Assembly: GCA_963828705.1 (NCBI GenBank)
Contig: CAWHGA010000038.1
Location: 124,001-188,000, forward strand
Origin: CAWDJT01 sp963828705
GTDB taxonomy: Bacteria > Desulfobacterota > Syntrophobacteria > Syntrophobacterales > Syntrophobacteraceae
Reading direction: 5' to 3'
Length of the DNA: 64,000 nt
Below, piece by piece: positions 48,027 to 58,462 of this stretch (the stretch's first letter is position 1; every line of letters starts with the position of its first letter). The position numbers and the translations under genes were made by a program. The notes under the pieces were generated by a model that saw nothing but the letters and a program-made list of their open reading frames with translations, had not been told where the DNA came from and made no database searches.

Positions 48027-48436
48027 GTTACTCCTCCCGAAAAAAGTGAGCGTTGCCAAAAAGCCCTCAAGGCATGCATTAGACCATAGCTACGAATTCA
48101 TTAAGATTTGGATAACGAATACGGTATCGAGCGACCGATATTTCTTAATGCAAGTGCTAGATGGCGATAGGTGCTTTGACGTCTGGAGTCGCCTTATCCT
48201 GGACAGGATATTTCATCGCCACCATTATAGTCTTAGATGACCATTATTGTAAGTGAAATTTTCCGTTTGCAAGAAATGCGCAACCGGTTTATGGCATAGT
48301 GGAAATGTCTGGTCACAAGTAACAACCGGTCCGAAACCTGAGGTATGGATCATCCATATCGGCGCGCATGGCGGTAATCATGCCCTGCAACCGTAGTGTT
48401 GCAGGATCTTAGAGCAACTTCGAGTCTACCAAAACT
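48027..48436. other. Divergent promoter region between the exported protein and rhlE
   Basis: About 410 AT-richer bases without a gene, between diverging genes. It should hold both promoters. DEAD-box RNA helicase genes often have long leaders; 48240-48300 is AT-rich, but no fold could be assigned with confidence. Confidence 0.45.
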
Positions 48437-49915
48437 ATGGCATTACCAAACTGGTTCCTCCGTATCCGAGAGTTTTTCAGCAAGCCCCTCGTCAGCGCCC
48501 CCTCCATTTCATCGGGCGCTCCTGTTGAACCCGACCTGCCTGCACCTCGTGCCGCCGTCAACGATATCGCTACCGGGGTTGATTTCGCGTCGTTCGAACT
48601 GCCACCGCAAATCCTGCGAGGGATCGAGGACGCTGGGTACCAGCGGTGTACTGAGATTCAGGAAAGGACCCTTCCCTGGAGTCTTCAGGGACGCGACGTG
48701 GCCGCCCAGGCTCAGACTGGCAGCGGCAAAACCGCTGCTTTCCTGATCACAATCTTTCAGCGATTACTGCTGACGCCGAAGAAAGCCGGCAAGCAACCTC
48801 GATCCTTGATCCTGGCCCCCACCAGGGAACTCGCGCTGCAAATCTACCGTGATGCTCAACTCTTGGGTGAACACACCGGTTTGCGGTTTGGCATTGTCTA
48901 TGGCGGCGTGTCCTACCGAACTCAATTGGAGGACTTGGCCGCCGGTGTCGACGTAGTCATCGCGACGCCCGGCAGATTGATTGATTATATTAAACAAAAA
49001 GCGGTTGATCTGCAAAGGATTTCCATTCTGGTGATCGATGAAGCGGATCGCATGTTCGATATGGGGTTCATTGCCGATCTGCGCTACATCCTCAAGCGAC
49101 TCCCGCCTTTTGGCCAGCGTCAGAGCATGTTGTTTTCGGCCACCTTGTCACCGCGAGTGCTGGAACTCACTTATGAATACATGAATGTCCCGGAGGAAAT
49201 CACCGCCAATGCGATGAAGCCGCTGGTTGAGACGGTGGAACAACGACTATACCATGTGAGCCGGGCAGACAAACTGACCCTGCTGCTGGGGCTGCTTCGG
49301 CACGAACCCTGGGAACGGCTACTGATCTTTGCCAACACCAAATCCACGGTCACGCGACTGGCAGAACGACTGAGCCTCAATGGTTTTGCCGCCAAGGGGC
49401 TCACCGGCGATCTGACCCAGCAACAACGTACTCGCATCATGACGCAATACCGTCAGGGCAAGATTCCCATCCTGGTGGCCACCGATGTGGCGTCACGAGG
49501 CATCCACGTAGAAGATATTTCCCATGTGATCAATTACGATGTGCCGCAGGATCGGGAGGAGTATGTTCACCGTATCGGTCGGACTGCGCGAGCTGGGAAG
49601 AGCGGCAAAGCCATTACCCTGGCGTGTGAACAGTTTGTCTACAACCTGGAACCGATAGAGGAACTCATCGGTCAGAAGATCCCTGTTGCCTGGGCGGATG
49701 ACAGCTGGTTTCTTTCGGATTCTGGCAAGTTGAGCGGAGACCGGCCGAGTGTTCGGCAGGCACCGCGTCGCCCACCCGGCGGTGGTCGGAGAGACCGTGG
49801 CGGTGGACGTGGAGCGAAGCCGCGTGAAGGTCTGGCCAAAGAGGCCGGGAAGTCCGGGGGGGCTGCAGTGGGGCAGAAAACCGCCGATCCAAAGCGCCGT
49901 CATCGGCGGCCGTGA
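48437..49915 (+). CDS. rhlE: RhlE-type DEAD-box RNA helicase
   Basis: ATP-dependent RNA helicase with all DEAD-box motifs: the Q motif region (FASFELPPQILRGI, CTEIQERTLPWSLQG), AQAQTGSGKT, PTRELALQI, DEADRMFDMGF, SATLSP, ATDVASRGIHVEDISHVINYD and HRIGRTARAG. The tail from about residue 430 is basic and rich in Arg-Gly (RRPPGGGRRDRGGGRG), a typical RNA-binding extension. It is 492 residues and intact. Confidence 0.95.
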   Translation: MALPNWFLRIREFFSKPLVSAPSISSGAPVEPDLPAPRAAVNDIATGVDFASFELPPQILRGIEDAGYQRCTEIQERTLPWSLQGRDVAAQAQTGSGKTAAFLITIFQRLLLTPKKAGKQPRSLILAPTRELALQIYRDAQLLGEHTGLRFGIVYGGVSYRTQLEDLAAGVDVVIATPGRLIDYIKQKAVDLQRISILVIDEADRMFDMGFIADLRYILKRLPPFGQRQSMLFSATLSPRVLELTYEYMNVPEEITANAMKPLVETVEQRLYHVSRADKLTLLLGLLRHEPWERLLIFANTKSTVTRLAERLSLNGFAAKGLTGDLTQQQRTRIMTQYRQGKIPILVATDVASRGIHVEDISHVINYDVPQDREEYVHRIGRTARAGKSGKAITLACEQFVYNLEPIEELIGQKIPVAWADDSWFLSDSGKLSGDRPSVRQAPRRPPGGGRRDRGGGRGAKPREGLAKEAGKSGGAAVGQKTADPKRRHRRP

Positions 49916-50016
49916 CGGGCGGGTCCCCCGGCAACATTTCCCACGCTTTCAGGCGACAATCCCGGGAGCGATTTCTAACGCAGTTTCACCTTTTTTTAGG
50001 ATAAAGAAAAGGCAGT

Positions 50017-50965
50017 ATGAAGATTTTCATCTCGGGTTCACTGGCCTACGACCGCATTATGGATTTCCCCGGGCACTTCGCTGATCACATCCTGCCCCAT
50101 AAAATCCATGTGCTCAATGTTTGTTTCAACATCAGCGGCCTGGTGGAGAAGTTCGGCGGCACCGCGGCGAATATCTCCTATTCTCTGGCCTTGCTGGGGG
50201 AATGTCCGGAAATCGTGGCGACGGCAGGGGATGACTTTGGCCACTATGAGCTATGGCTCCAGCAAAATGGTCTGTCGGTCGGTGGGATCAAGCGGATATC
50301 GGGGGTGCTTACTGCCGGCGCCTACATCACTACGGACCTGGATGATAACCAAATCACCGCTTTCAATCCCGGCGCTATGGCTTATGATGCCGACCTGCCG
50401 GCGCTCGACGGCAACATCGATCGGACCTTGGTGTTCCTGGCACCGGGCAACAAGAATGACATGCGTGCCTTTGCCGAACTCTCTCGGCAAAACGGGGTAC
50501 CATTTTTGTTCGATCCCGGTCAAAGTCTGAACAGCTGGCAGGGCGGGGAACTGCGTGAAGCTGTCCATGGAGCGCTTTGCTTTATCTCCAACGAATATGA
50601 ACTGTCACTATTCCTGCAGATGACCGGGTGGACCATGGAGAAGCTCTATCGTGAGGTCCAGGTGGTGGTCACCACCCAAGGGCCGGAGGGCAGCATTCTC
50701 GATCTGTGCGGAGAGAAGACCCTGGTTCCTGTCGGTGCCGGTGCGCCAGGTGTGCGATCCCACCGGGGCCGGGGATGCTTTTCGCGGCGGACTTCTCAAG
50801 GGGCTCGCCATGGGGCTTGACTGGCTCACCTGCTGCCAGATGGGGAACGTGGCCGCAGCTTATGCCGTGGAGCATTACGGTACCCAGGAACACCGCTTTG
50901 ATTGGCACGGTTACCAGGAACGCTTCCAGACCCACTTCGGTCCCATGCAGACCATGCAGGTATAA
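50017..50965 (+). pseudogene. PfkB-family carbohydrate/nucleoside kinase, one frameshift
   Basis: Ribokinase/adenosine-kinase family. The opening is MKIFISGSLAYDRIMDFPGHF, then NISGLVEKFGGTAANISYSLALLG (first PfkB signature). After LVPV at about 50735 the frame changes; the next frame gives PVRQVCDPTGAGDAFRGGLLKGL, the second signature with the catalytic aspartate. One surplus base is enough to explain it. The repaired product is about 315 residues and phosphorylates a sugar or nucleoside, with adenosine kinase-like use most similar. Confidence 0.85.
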
Positions 50966-51107
50966 AACGAGAAGATGAACCTCTGCAATCTCGAACAACC
51001 TCTTTAGAAATCGCACAAAAATAACTTCTCCACTTGCGACCGCAAGAAGATCTCAACCGTCCGAAGCTTGTCTTGCAAGCTTTTGATGGGGAGTTGGAAT
51101 CCAGTCT

Positions 51108-51150
51108 TTTCAATGGGTCCTAACCCCCCGCCTGCTCAGGTTTGAACGCC
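51108..51150 (-). repeat. Solitary repeat resembling a CRISPR repeat, copy B
   Basis: Read on the minus strand it starts GTTCAAAC, has a G-rich centre and ends GGACCCATTGAAA. About 30 of 42 positions match copy A at 35760-35801, with the TTTCAATGGGT edge identical. No array is present. It lies in the 218-base gap between the PfkB gene and the end of uvrB. Confidence 0.4.
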
Positions 51151-51183
51151 CCGGTTCCGAACGCCCAACCGGCCCTCATGTCC

Positions 51184-53189
51184 TTACTGCAGTCGCAACT
51201 GCTGCTGGCGGAGTTGCTTGATCTGGTCCCTCAGGTCGGCCGCTCGCTCAAAGGCAAGTTCCGCCGCCGCTTCCTTCATGGCTTTTTGTAGCTGGCCGAT
51301 CCTTTGGTCCAGCTCGACGGGACTCTCCACAACGAAACCGGCCTGATCTTGTTCCACCAGCTCGAAGTTCAGCGCAAAGCCTCGATTCTCCTGGAATTCA
51401 GTAGGATATCGGAGATTTCCTTGTGGATGGTTTGGGGGATGATGTGATGTTCTTCGTTGTAGGCCAGTTGGGTCTGACGGCGGCGATGGGTCTCATCAAT
51501 GGCGCGCTGCATGGAATTGGTGATCTGGTTGGCGTACAGCAGTACCGTGCCGTCGATGTTGCGGGCGGCGCGACCGGCGGTCTGGATGATGGAACGTTCC
51601 GAGCGCAGGAAACCTTCGTTGTCCGCGTCCAGGATGGCGACCAGGGCGACTTCAGGGATGTCGAGGCCTTCTCGGAGCAGGTTGATCCCCACCAGCACGT
51701 CAAATTCGCCTAGACGCAGGTCCCTCACCAGTTCGATGCGTTCCAGGGTCTTGATGTCTGAATGCAGGTAGCGCACGCGAATATGCAGTTCCGCCAAATA
51801 CTCGGTGAGGTCTTCCGCCATGCGCTTGGTGAGGGTGGTCACCAGGACCCGTTGACCGAAATCCACCCTCTTCCTGATTTCCTTGATCAAATCATCGACC
51901 TGGAAATCCGCCGGGCGAACTTCGATCATCGGGTCTACCAATCCGGTTGGGCGAATGATCTGCTCCGCCACCTGTCCTGAAGTCCGAGACAGTTCGTGAG
52001 GACCGGGAGTGGCCGAGACGTAAATGACCTGGTTCACCTTTTTCTGGAATTCATCAAAGGAAAGCGGTCGGTTGTCCAACGCTGACGGTAGCCGAAAGCC
52101 ATAGCGGACGAGGGTTTCTTTGCGTGACCGGTCGCCGCGATACATGCCAATCAACTGCGGCACCGTGATGTGGCTTTCATCGATGAACAGCAGCCAGTCC
52201 CGGGGGAAATACTCGATCAGGGTCGGGGGTGGGTCGCCGGGGAGACGACCGGTGAGATGTCTTGAATAGTTCTCGATACCGGAACAATAACCCATTTCCT
52301 GGAGCATCTCGATGTCCATGCGGGTACGTTCCTCGATGCGCTGGGCTTCCACCAGTTGGCCCGCGGTATAGAGTTCCGCGAGGCGGGTCTTGAGTTCTGC
52401 CTGGATGGCACCGATGGCCCGCTCAAGGGTATCGCGACTGGTGACGTAATGACTCCCCGGGTAGACCGCCACCTTGTCCAGCTGCTGCAGGGTTTTTCCC
52501 GTCAGTGGGTCGAACTCCCGGATGGCATCGATAAAATCACCAAAGAACTCGATACGGACCGCACGGTCTTCTTCATATGCCGGAAAAACTTCGAGTACAT
52601 CGCCGCGGACGCGAAAGGTACCGCGATGGAAGTCGTAGTCGTTGCGTTCGTACTGGATTTCCACCAGCTTGCGCAACACCTCATCACGTGAGACTTCACG
52701 GTTCACTTCCAGATGCAGCAGCATGCCCTGGTAGGCTTCCGGCGACCCGAGGCCGTAGATGCAGGAGACACTAGCGACAATGATGACATCATTGCGTTCC
52801 AGCAGGGAACGTGTGGCCGAGTGCCGCATCTTGTCGATGGTTTCGTTGATGGCGGCGTCCTTGGCGATGTAGGTATCGGTCTGCGGCAGATAAGCTTCCG
52901 GCTGGTAGTAATCGTAGTAGGATACGAAGTACTCGACCGCGTTTTCCGGAAAGAATTCCTTGAATTCCCCATAGAGCTGCGCCGCCAAGGTTTTGTTGGG
53001 GGCGATCACCAGTGTTGGTTTCTGCACCTCGGCGATGACATGAGCCATGGTAAAGGTCTTGCCTGATCCGGTCACTCCCAGCAGTGTCTGTTCCCTGACT
53101 CCCGCGTGAACACTCTTTGCGAGCTGGGCAATGGCTGTTGGCTGGTCGCCGGTCGGCTCAAAGGGTGAACGCAACGAAAACGGTTTCAA
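51184..53189 (-). pseudogene. uvrB: Excinuclease ABC subunit B, frameshift before the UVR domain
   Basis: UvrB is the damage-verifying helicase of nucleotide excision repair. It has the P-loop GVTGSGKT, the beta-hairpin YYDYYQPEAYLPQTDTYIAKD, the DESH box IDESHITVPQ and the motif VI QTAGRAARN. Its first frame ends early at 51369 after DILLNSRRIEALR. Adding one G near 51407 restores EFQENRGFALNFELVEQ and the final UVR domain (LQKAMKEAAAELAFERAADLRDQIKQLRQ) to a stop at 51184, for about 668 residues. TTG at 53189 has GGGAGG upstream and is preferred to GTG 53204. Confidence 0.9.
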
Positions 53190-53767
53190 CGGGTAGCCTC
53201 CCACTGAGAGCTTATCTGAAGATGGTTTCGAGCTTCGCAGAAAACCTGCGGACAGACGGACCTGATCCTGCTAGAGTACGACCACATCTACTGACCGTTG
53301 GACACTGCTCGTGGTAATAATAAAGTTGTGTCTCCGACCGCCGGAAATGGAGCAACGGGTTCTGCCCAGGGTCTCAGCGGGGACTTTTGTACACACTATT
53401 ACGAAAAAAAGTCTGCAGTACACGATGTGCCTTGAGTTCTCTGAATCCAACGCCGGCACCAGTTCCAACCCTACTACCACGAGACTTGACCTGAGTGTTG
53501 CACAGCAACATGGACTCGATAACCTTGTCGCCTCATCGATTCAATGATAAATCTTTACAAGGTTTTGATGACACCACATTCTCCAAGTGGCCAGCAACAG
53601 GTAGGGATGATCGGACGTAATAGGGTGTTCTTGCAACGGTTCAAAGTGACGCGGGACACCCTTGGCAAGCAGCAGCCTTCCCCCGGTTCGAGCAGGGAAC
53701 TTACCAAGGGGGATGACGTCGCGGCAATTTCATCTTAACAGGGAGTATCTTGAAAAGGAGGAAAACC
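53190..53767. other. Intergenic region between uvrB and the dodecin gene
   Basis: About 580 bases between diverging genes with no supported gene on either strand. The dodecin ribosome site (AAGGAGG at 53755-53761) lies at its end. The segment 53310-53420 is AT-richer and could hold the uvrB promoter. No CRISPR unit, tRNA or strong terminator seen. Confidence 0.45.
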
Positions 53768-53980
53768 ATGGCCGGTAGCGTTTACAAAATCATCGAATTG
53801 GTGGGTACCAGTGAAGTTTCCTGGGAGGATGCGGCCAAGAGCGCTGTGGAGACAGCCAGCAAGAGCTTGCGCGATCTGCGTGTTGCTGAAATCGGCAAAC
53901 TCGATCTCAAACTTGAAAACGGCAAGGTAGTGGCCTACCGTGCCCGCGTCAGCATTTCTTTCAAATACGAATCTACTTAA
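53768..53980 (+). CDS. Dodecin, flavin-binding storage protein
   Basis: Dodecins assemble as 12-mers that store riboflavin or FMN. The 70-residue protein starts MAGSVYKIIELVGTSEVSWEDA, with the family's SWEDA helix start, and ends GKVVAYRARVSISFKYEST, as usual. AAGGAGG precedes the ATG. Complete and unremarkable. Confidence 0.95.
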   Translation: MAGSVYKIIELVGTSEVSWEDAAKSAVETASKSLRDLRVAEIGKLDLKLENGKVVAYRARVSISFKYEST

Positions 53981-54170
53981 GATCAATCGACTTTCCATGG
54001 CAGGGAGGACTGGAAATGCCGGCCCTCCCTGCCGGTGGCCTTGGGGTGATGGATTGCCATCGGCCAACTGGACGCCAAAATGCGATATCCGTTGTCGCCC
54101 GATTTTTTCGATCCGTGCGATTAGTACGTTAGCAATACAGGCTTGGATTCTTTTTCCAGGGGAATCATAG

Positions 54171-56774
54171 ATGAACAACGATGGCAAAGCCGACGAGCAG
54201 GCAGTGATCCTGGTGGTTGATGATGATGAGGGGATGCGCGGGCTACTGCGGGAAGCCCTGACGCGTTTCGGCTTTACTGTGCTGGAAGCCGATAATGGTG
54301 TGCAGGCCTTGTCTCTGTTTGAAACAGCCAACCCGGACCTGGTGCTGTTGGATGTGATGATGCCCGGCATGAATGGTTTTGACGTATGCCTGACGCTTCG
54401 CCAGCTGCGTGGCGGGGAGCACGTTCCCATCGTCATGCTGACTGGCATGGATGATGTGTCGGCGATAAGCCGTTCCTACGAGCTAGGGGCTACGGATTTC
54501 CTGACCAAGGGTACCAGCCTTCAGACTTTGTGTGAGCGGATCCGTTACGTTTTGCGTTCCAGCCGGGCGACGGCACAACTGCGCAGCAGCGAAGCTCGAC
54601 TTGCCAAAGCCCAGCAGATAGCCCATCTGGGGAGTTGGGAATGGGACGTTGACCGTAATGAATTCTTCTGCTCGGTTCAGGCTCGGGGTATCTGCGGCCT
54701 GGATCAGTCGGGGGACAGCGTCGGTTTTCAGGATATGCTGCAGTGCATCCATCCGGACGATCGGGTGCGACTCAACCTCTTTGTGGGTGAGTTGATGCAG
54801 AAACGGGCTTCATGCGAAATGGACCACAGGATTGTCCTGTCGGACGGCATGGAACGGGTGGTTCTCCATCATTTGGATGTGATTGATCAGGAGGATGGGA
54901 GAACGTGCCGCATCGCCGGTACCATCCAGGATATTACCGAGCGAAAGCAGGCGGAACTCCTCGAGGTTGACCGCAACCAGGCGCTGGAGATGATCATTCG
55001 CGGCGAACCCCTTAAGAACATCCTGCTCCACTTCGTTTCCATGGTTCAACGTCAACGCCCCAAGGGCCTGGCGACGGTCTCCACGGTCAAAGGGGACCAA
55101 TTGTTTGTGGAAGCGAACCATCACCTGCCCGAGTCATTTATCAAGGCCATTGACGGTGTCGCCATCGATCCAATGAACTGTAGCTGTGCTGCAGCGGCCT
55201 TCTTCCGGACCACGGTGATCGTACCGGACATTGAGGAAAGCCCGAATTGGCAGAATCTTCGGGCGATGGCGCTGGTCCACCACGTCCAATCAGTCATATC
55301 GGTGCCTATCATTTCCGGCAAGGGGACCATTCTGGGAACCATCGCTCTCTACTTCCAGGAGCCGTCAGGACCAACTGAGGCTGACGTGGAGCTGCTGGAA
55401 ATGGTGGGCAAACTGGCAGCTGTCGCCATCGAACAGCGGGTTCTGAGTGAGCGCTTGGTGTATCAGGCGCACCACGATGCCCTGACAGGATTTCCCAACC
55501 GCCTGCTCCTGGCTGATCGTCTGGAACAATCTCTGGTCTGGGGCAACCGTTTTCAGAAACGAATCGGCTTGATTTGCATCGACCTGGATCGATTCAAACA
55601 GATCAACGATTCCCTGGGTCATCACGTCGGCGACAAGTTGCTGCAGGAGGTGGCGGTTCGCCTTCGGGGGTGTACCCGGATGAGCGACACCCTGGCGCGC
55701 ATGGGCAGCGATGAATTCATGGTGGTCGTCAACGGTCTGGAGGACGATCGTTACGCCTCCAAGTTGGCGGCCCGCTATCTTGAGGAACTGAGAGCGCCGT
55801 TCTACATCGATCATCGTCAGCTGTATGTCAGCGCCAGCATCGGTATCACCATCTATCCGGACGATGGTGATGATGCAGCCGCTCTGATGAAAGGTGCCGA
55901 TCTGGCCATGGAATTCGCCAAAGATCAGGGTGGCAGCCGCTATCAGTACTTCAATGCCGAAATGAACGCCGTGGCCAACGAACGGCTGGAGTTGGAAATC
56001 GAGTTGCGTAAGGCGCTCGAGAGAGGCGAGTTTGAACTTAATTATCAGCCCCAATACGTCTTGGGGAGCAAGCGGATGGTGGGGGCTGAGGCGCTGATTC
56101 GATGGAACCATCCAGAGAAGGGACGTATCTCACCGGGCAAATTCATCCCCATTGCTGAGGAAACCGGCCTGATTGTGCCGATCGGCAGTTGGGTGCTGCG
56201 TGAGGCGTGTTTTAAGAACGCGGCCTGGCAAGCATCGGGTTATGCTCCGTTCAAAATCGCCGTGAACGTGTCGGGGGTGCAACTACGCCACCCGGATTTT
56301 GTCGATGAGGTGGCAAAGGTCCTCCAGGAAGCCGGTCTGGGTTCCAAGTGGCTGCAGCTGGATGTGACCGAAAGTGTCGTCATGACCGATTTCAATGCGA
56401 TCACCAGACGGCTGGCGGAACTTCGCACCCTCGGGTTGAGCATCGCCATCGATGATTTCGGTACCGGCTATTCGACCATGGCGTACCTGCAATGGCTGCC
56501 GGTGGACTGTCTGAAAATAGATGGCAGTTTCGTCCATGAAGCGGGTGCCGCAGAACCGGTTTCCCATCGTTCCCGAGGTCTGATCAAGGCGCTTGTAGGT
56601 CTGGCGGAAAGCTTCGGCCTGGATCTCCTGGCTGAAGGGGTAGAAAACCAGGAGCAATACGATTTCCTCTGCGAAGTGGGGTGTGAAACGGGCCAGGGCT
56701 ACCTGCTGGATGTCCCCATGTCGGCCACGGAGTTGGAATCCCTCTGTGAAGACTTCATGAAGTCGATACGGTGA
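54171..56774 (+). CDS. Response-regulator/PAS/GAF protein with GGDEF (degenerate) and EAL domains
   Basis: A c-di-GMP signalling protein of 867 residues. Domains in order: receiver (12-130, acidic pair D17/D18 and phosphoacceptor D61 in LVLLDVMMPG, K at LTKGT); PAS/PAC (about 145-265, ends IQDITERKQAE); GAF (about 275-420); diguanylate cyclase with GSDEF at 512-516 instead of GGDEF; and EAL phosphodiesterase from about 600, with EAL intact at 640-642 and DDFGTGYS and KIDGSFV present. The altered GGDEF suggests that phosphodiesterase activity dominates. Partners are not in the window. Confidence 0.94.
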   Translation: MNNDGKADEQAVILVVDDDEGMRGLLREALTRFGFTVLEADNGVQALSLFETANPDLVLLDVMMPGMNGFDVCLTLRQLRGGEHVPIVMLTGMDDVSAISRSYELGATDFLTKGTSLQTLCERIRYVLRSSRATAQLRSSEARLAKAQQIAHLGSWEWDVDRNEFFCSVQARGICGLDQSGDSVGFQDMLQCIHPDDRVRLNLFVGELMQKRASCEMDHRIVLSDGMERVVLHHLDVIDQEDGRTCRIAGTIQDITERKQAELLEVDRNQALEMIIRGEPLKNILLHFVSMVQRQRPKGLATVSTVKGDQLFVEANHHLPESFIKAIDGVAIDPMNCSCAAAAFFRTTVIVPDIEESPNWQNLRAMALVHHVQSVISVPIISGKGTILGTIALYFQEPSGPTEADVELLEMVGKLAAVAIEQRVLSERLVYQAHHDALTGFPNRLLLADRLEQSLVWGNRFQKRIGLICIDLDRFKQINDSLGHHVGDKLLQEVAVRLRGCTRMSDTLARMGSDEFMVVVNGLEDDRYASKLAARYLEELRAPFYIDHRQLYVSASIGITIYPDDGDDAAALMKGADLAMEFAKDQGGSRYQYFNAEMNAVANERLELEIELRKALERGEFELNYQPQYVLGSKRMVGAEALIRWNHPEKGRISPGKFIPIAEETGLIVPIGSWVLREACFKNAAWQASGYAPFKIAVNVSGVQLRHPDFVDEVAKVLQEAGLGSKWLQLDVTESVVMTDFNAITRRLAELRTLGLSIAIDDFGTGYSTMAYLQWLPVDCLKIDGSFVHEAGAAEPVSHRSRGLIKALVGLAESFGLDLLAEGVENQEQYDFLCEVGCETGQGYLLDVPMSATELESLCEDFMKSIR

Positions 56775-56790
56775 CGGTGAGCGCAAACAT

Positions 56791-58113
56791 GTGACATTTC
56801 AAGTCGGTGGCAAGCGTTCCTGCGAATTGCGGAAGTACGCGGCGGTCGTTGAGTTTCGGCCACTGGCCGGAAAAGGACCGGGAGGTCCGGAGGGGCGGGC
56901 TTTGACACGTGCAGATGCGGAGGTTGGAGGGGCTGCACGAGTACCCGCTGATCCTCAAGATTTCCAGTCCAAACTGTTGCCGCTGCTTCTCCTGGCGGGC
57001 ACTTTTTTCCTGAATTTTCTGTCCAGAATAGTTCTGGCCCCCTTCCTTTTGGCCGTGGAACGTGACCTGCGGCTGTCCCACGGAGAGGCTGGAAGCCTGT
57101 TCCTGTTCATTTCCATGGGCTACTGCGTCAGTCTGCTGTTGTCGGGTTTCCTTTCCGCCCGGGTAAACCATCGCCGGACCATTGTGATTTCGGCTATGAG
57201 CCTGGGAGTGGCTCTGTTCGCGGTGTCGGTGAGTCATTCCCTGACGGCTATGCGTGCTGGGCTGGTCTTGGTCGGATTGGCCACCGGCCTCTATCTGCCG
57301 TCGGCCATGGCCACCATCACCGAACTGGTGGTGCCGAAGCACTGGGGTAAGGCGGTAGCCATTCACGAATTGGCTCCCAACCTGGGTTTCGTGGTGGCCC
57401 CCATCCTGGCTGAAACCATGGCTTCGTCCTGGTCCTGGCGAGGGGCATTGGTGATGCTGGGGGCCGGATCGCTGATCGTGGGAACTGTGTTTGCCCGCTT
57501 TGGGGCCGGCGGGGCATTTTCCGGTGAAGCGCCCAACCCAAGGATTCTACGGGAGTTGGCGGGCTTGTCGGGGTTGTGGATCATGACCGCACTGTTCAGC
57601 CTCGCCATTGGTGCCAGTATGGGTCTTTATGCCATGATCCCACTCTATCTGGTGACCGAGCGGGGATTGGAACCGAGTTGGGTCAATACTCTGGTTTCGG
57701 TTTCACGGGTTGCAGCCATGGTGACAGCCATGATCGGCGGTTGGTCGGTGGATCGCTTCGGGCGGAAAACGGCCATGAGCGCCTTCTTGTTGGCAACCGG
57801 ACTGGCCACCATATGGATGGGGCTGGCCGCCGATCGCTGGATAACCGCGGCGGCCTGCGTGCAGCCGATGCTGGCAGTTTGTTTCTTCCCCGCCGGATTC
57901 GCCGCTATTTCTCAGATTGTTCCGGCCCGCTTGCGGAGCATCTCCATATCACTGGTTATCCCAGCTGGGATTCTGATTGGGGCCGGCCTGATTCCCAGCG
58001 CGCTTGGGCTGCTAGGCGAGCACCAGGTGTTTTATCTTGGGTTCGTGGCCCTCGGCTGCCTGCTTCTGACCAGTGCTGCTTTGTTGGCTGGGTTGCGGTT
58101 GCCTCCGGGGTAA
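56791..58113 (+). CDS. Major facilitator superfamily transporter
   Basis: About twelve membrane segments, starting near residue 65 (LLPLLLLAGTFFLNFLSRIVLAPFLL). The loop after segment 2 is SARVNHRRTIVI, and the repeat in the second half is GGWSVDRFGRKTAM, the MFS signature. A predicted cytoplasmic head of about 60 residues is unusual, so the true start may be later than the GTG at 56791. The substrate is unknown. It follows the EAL gene by 16 bases. Confidence 0.82.
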   Translation: MTFQVGGKRSCELRKYAAVVEFRPLAGKGPGGPEGRALTRADAEVGGAARVPADPQDFQSKLLPLLLLAGTFFLNFLSRIVLAPFLLAVERDLRLSHGEAGSLFLFISMGYCVSLLLSGFLSARVNHRRTIVISAMSLGVALFAVSVSHSLTAMRAGLVLVGLATGLYLPSAMATITELVVPKHWGKAVAIHELAPNLGFVVAPILAETMASSWSWRGALVMLGAGSLIVGTVFARFGAGGAFSGEAPNPRILRELAGLSGLWIMTALFSLAIGASMGLYAMIPLYLVTERGLEPSWVNTLVSVSRVAAMVTAMIGGWSVDRFGRKTAMSAFLLATGLATIWMGLAADRWITAAACVQPMLAVCFFPAGFAAISQIVPARLRSISISLVIPAGILIGAGLIPSALGLLGEHQVFYLGFVALGCLLLTSAALLAGLRLPPG

Positions 58114-58462
58114 ACCGCGAGGATGCCGATTCGGCCGGATTCCAGCCCTGGCCCATGACTTGGTTGCCGACAACACACGGCTCCAGCCAACTACTTTGTG
58201 AAACTTATTTTCTTGACCTCGCTGGCCAATTCATCTTCTTGTAAACCACGTGATATAAATGGGTTCGTGCCGATTCCGGTTGCGATGATTCCCTCCCACC
58301 CCACCCAAGCTGATTTTCTGTGGTTTCTTACCTCAGTTTCTATGCGCTCTTGGTTTGGCAACATCCTGTCTCCTCACTGGTTCACACCTGTTGCCTCGGT
58401 TGCAGCTATTCGGTATGCCCAGCAGAATCATAATGACAGTGTGATCCCCGAGAGGATGCGCC
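58114..58462. other. Intergenic region before the oxidoreductase locus
   Basis: About 350 bases with no gene on either strand. The promoter of the oxidoreductase operon is expected here. No operator or riboswitch fold recognised. Confidence 0.45.

Noticed and set aside
58250..58320. A GGTTCG-like segment suggestive of a tRNA T-arm
   Set aside because: No acceptor stem, anticodon arm or D-arm could be drawn around it.
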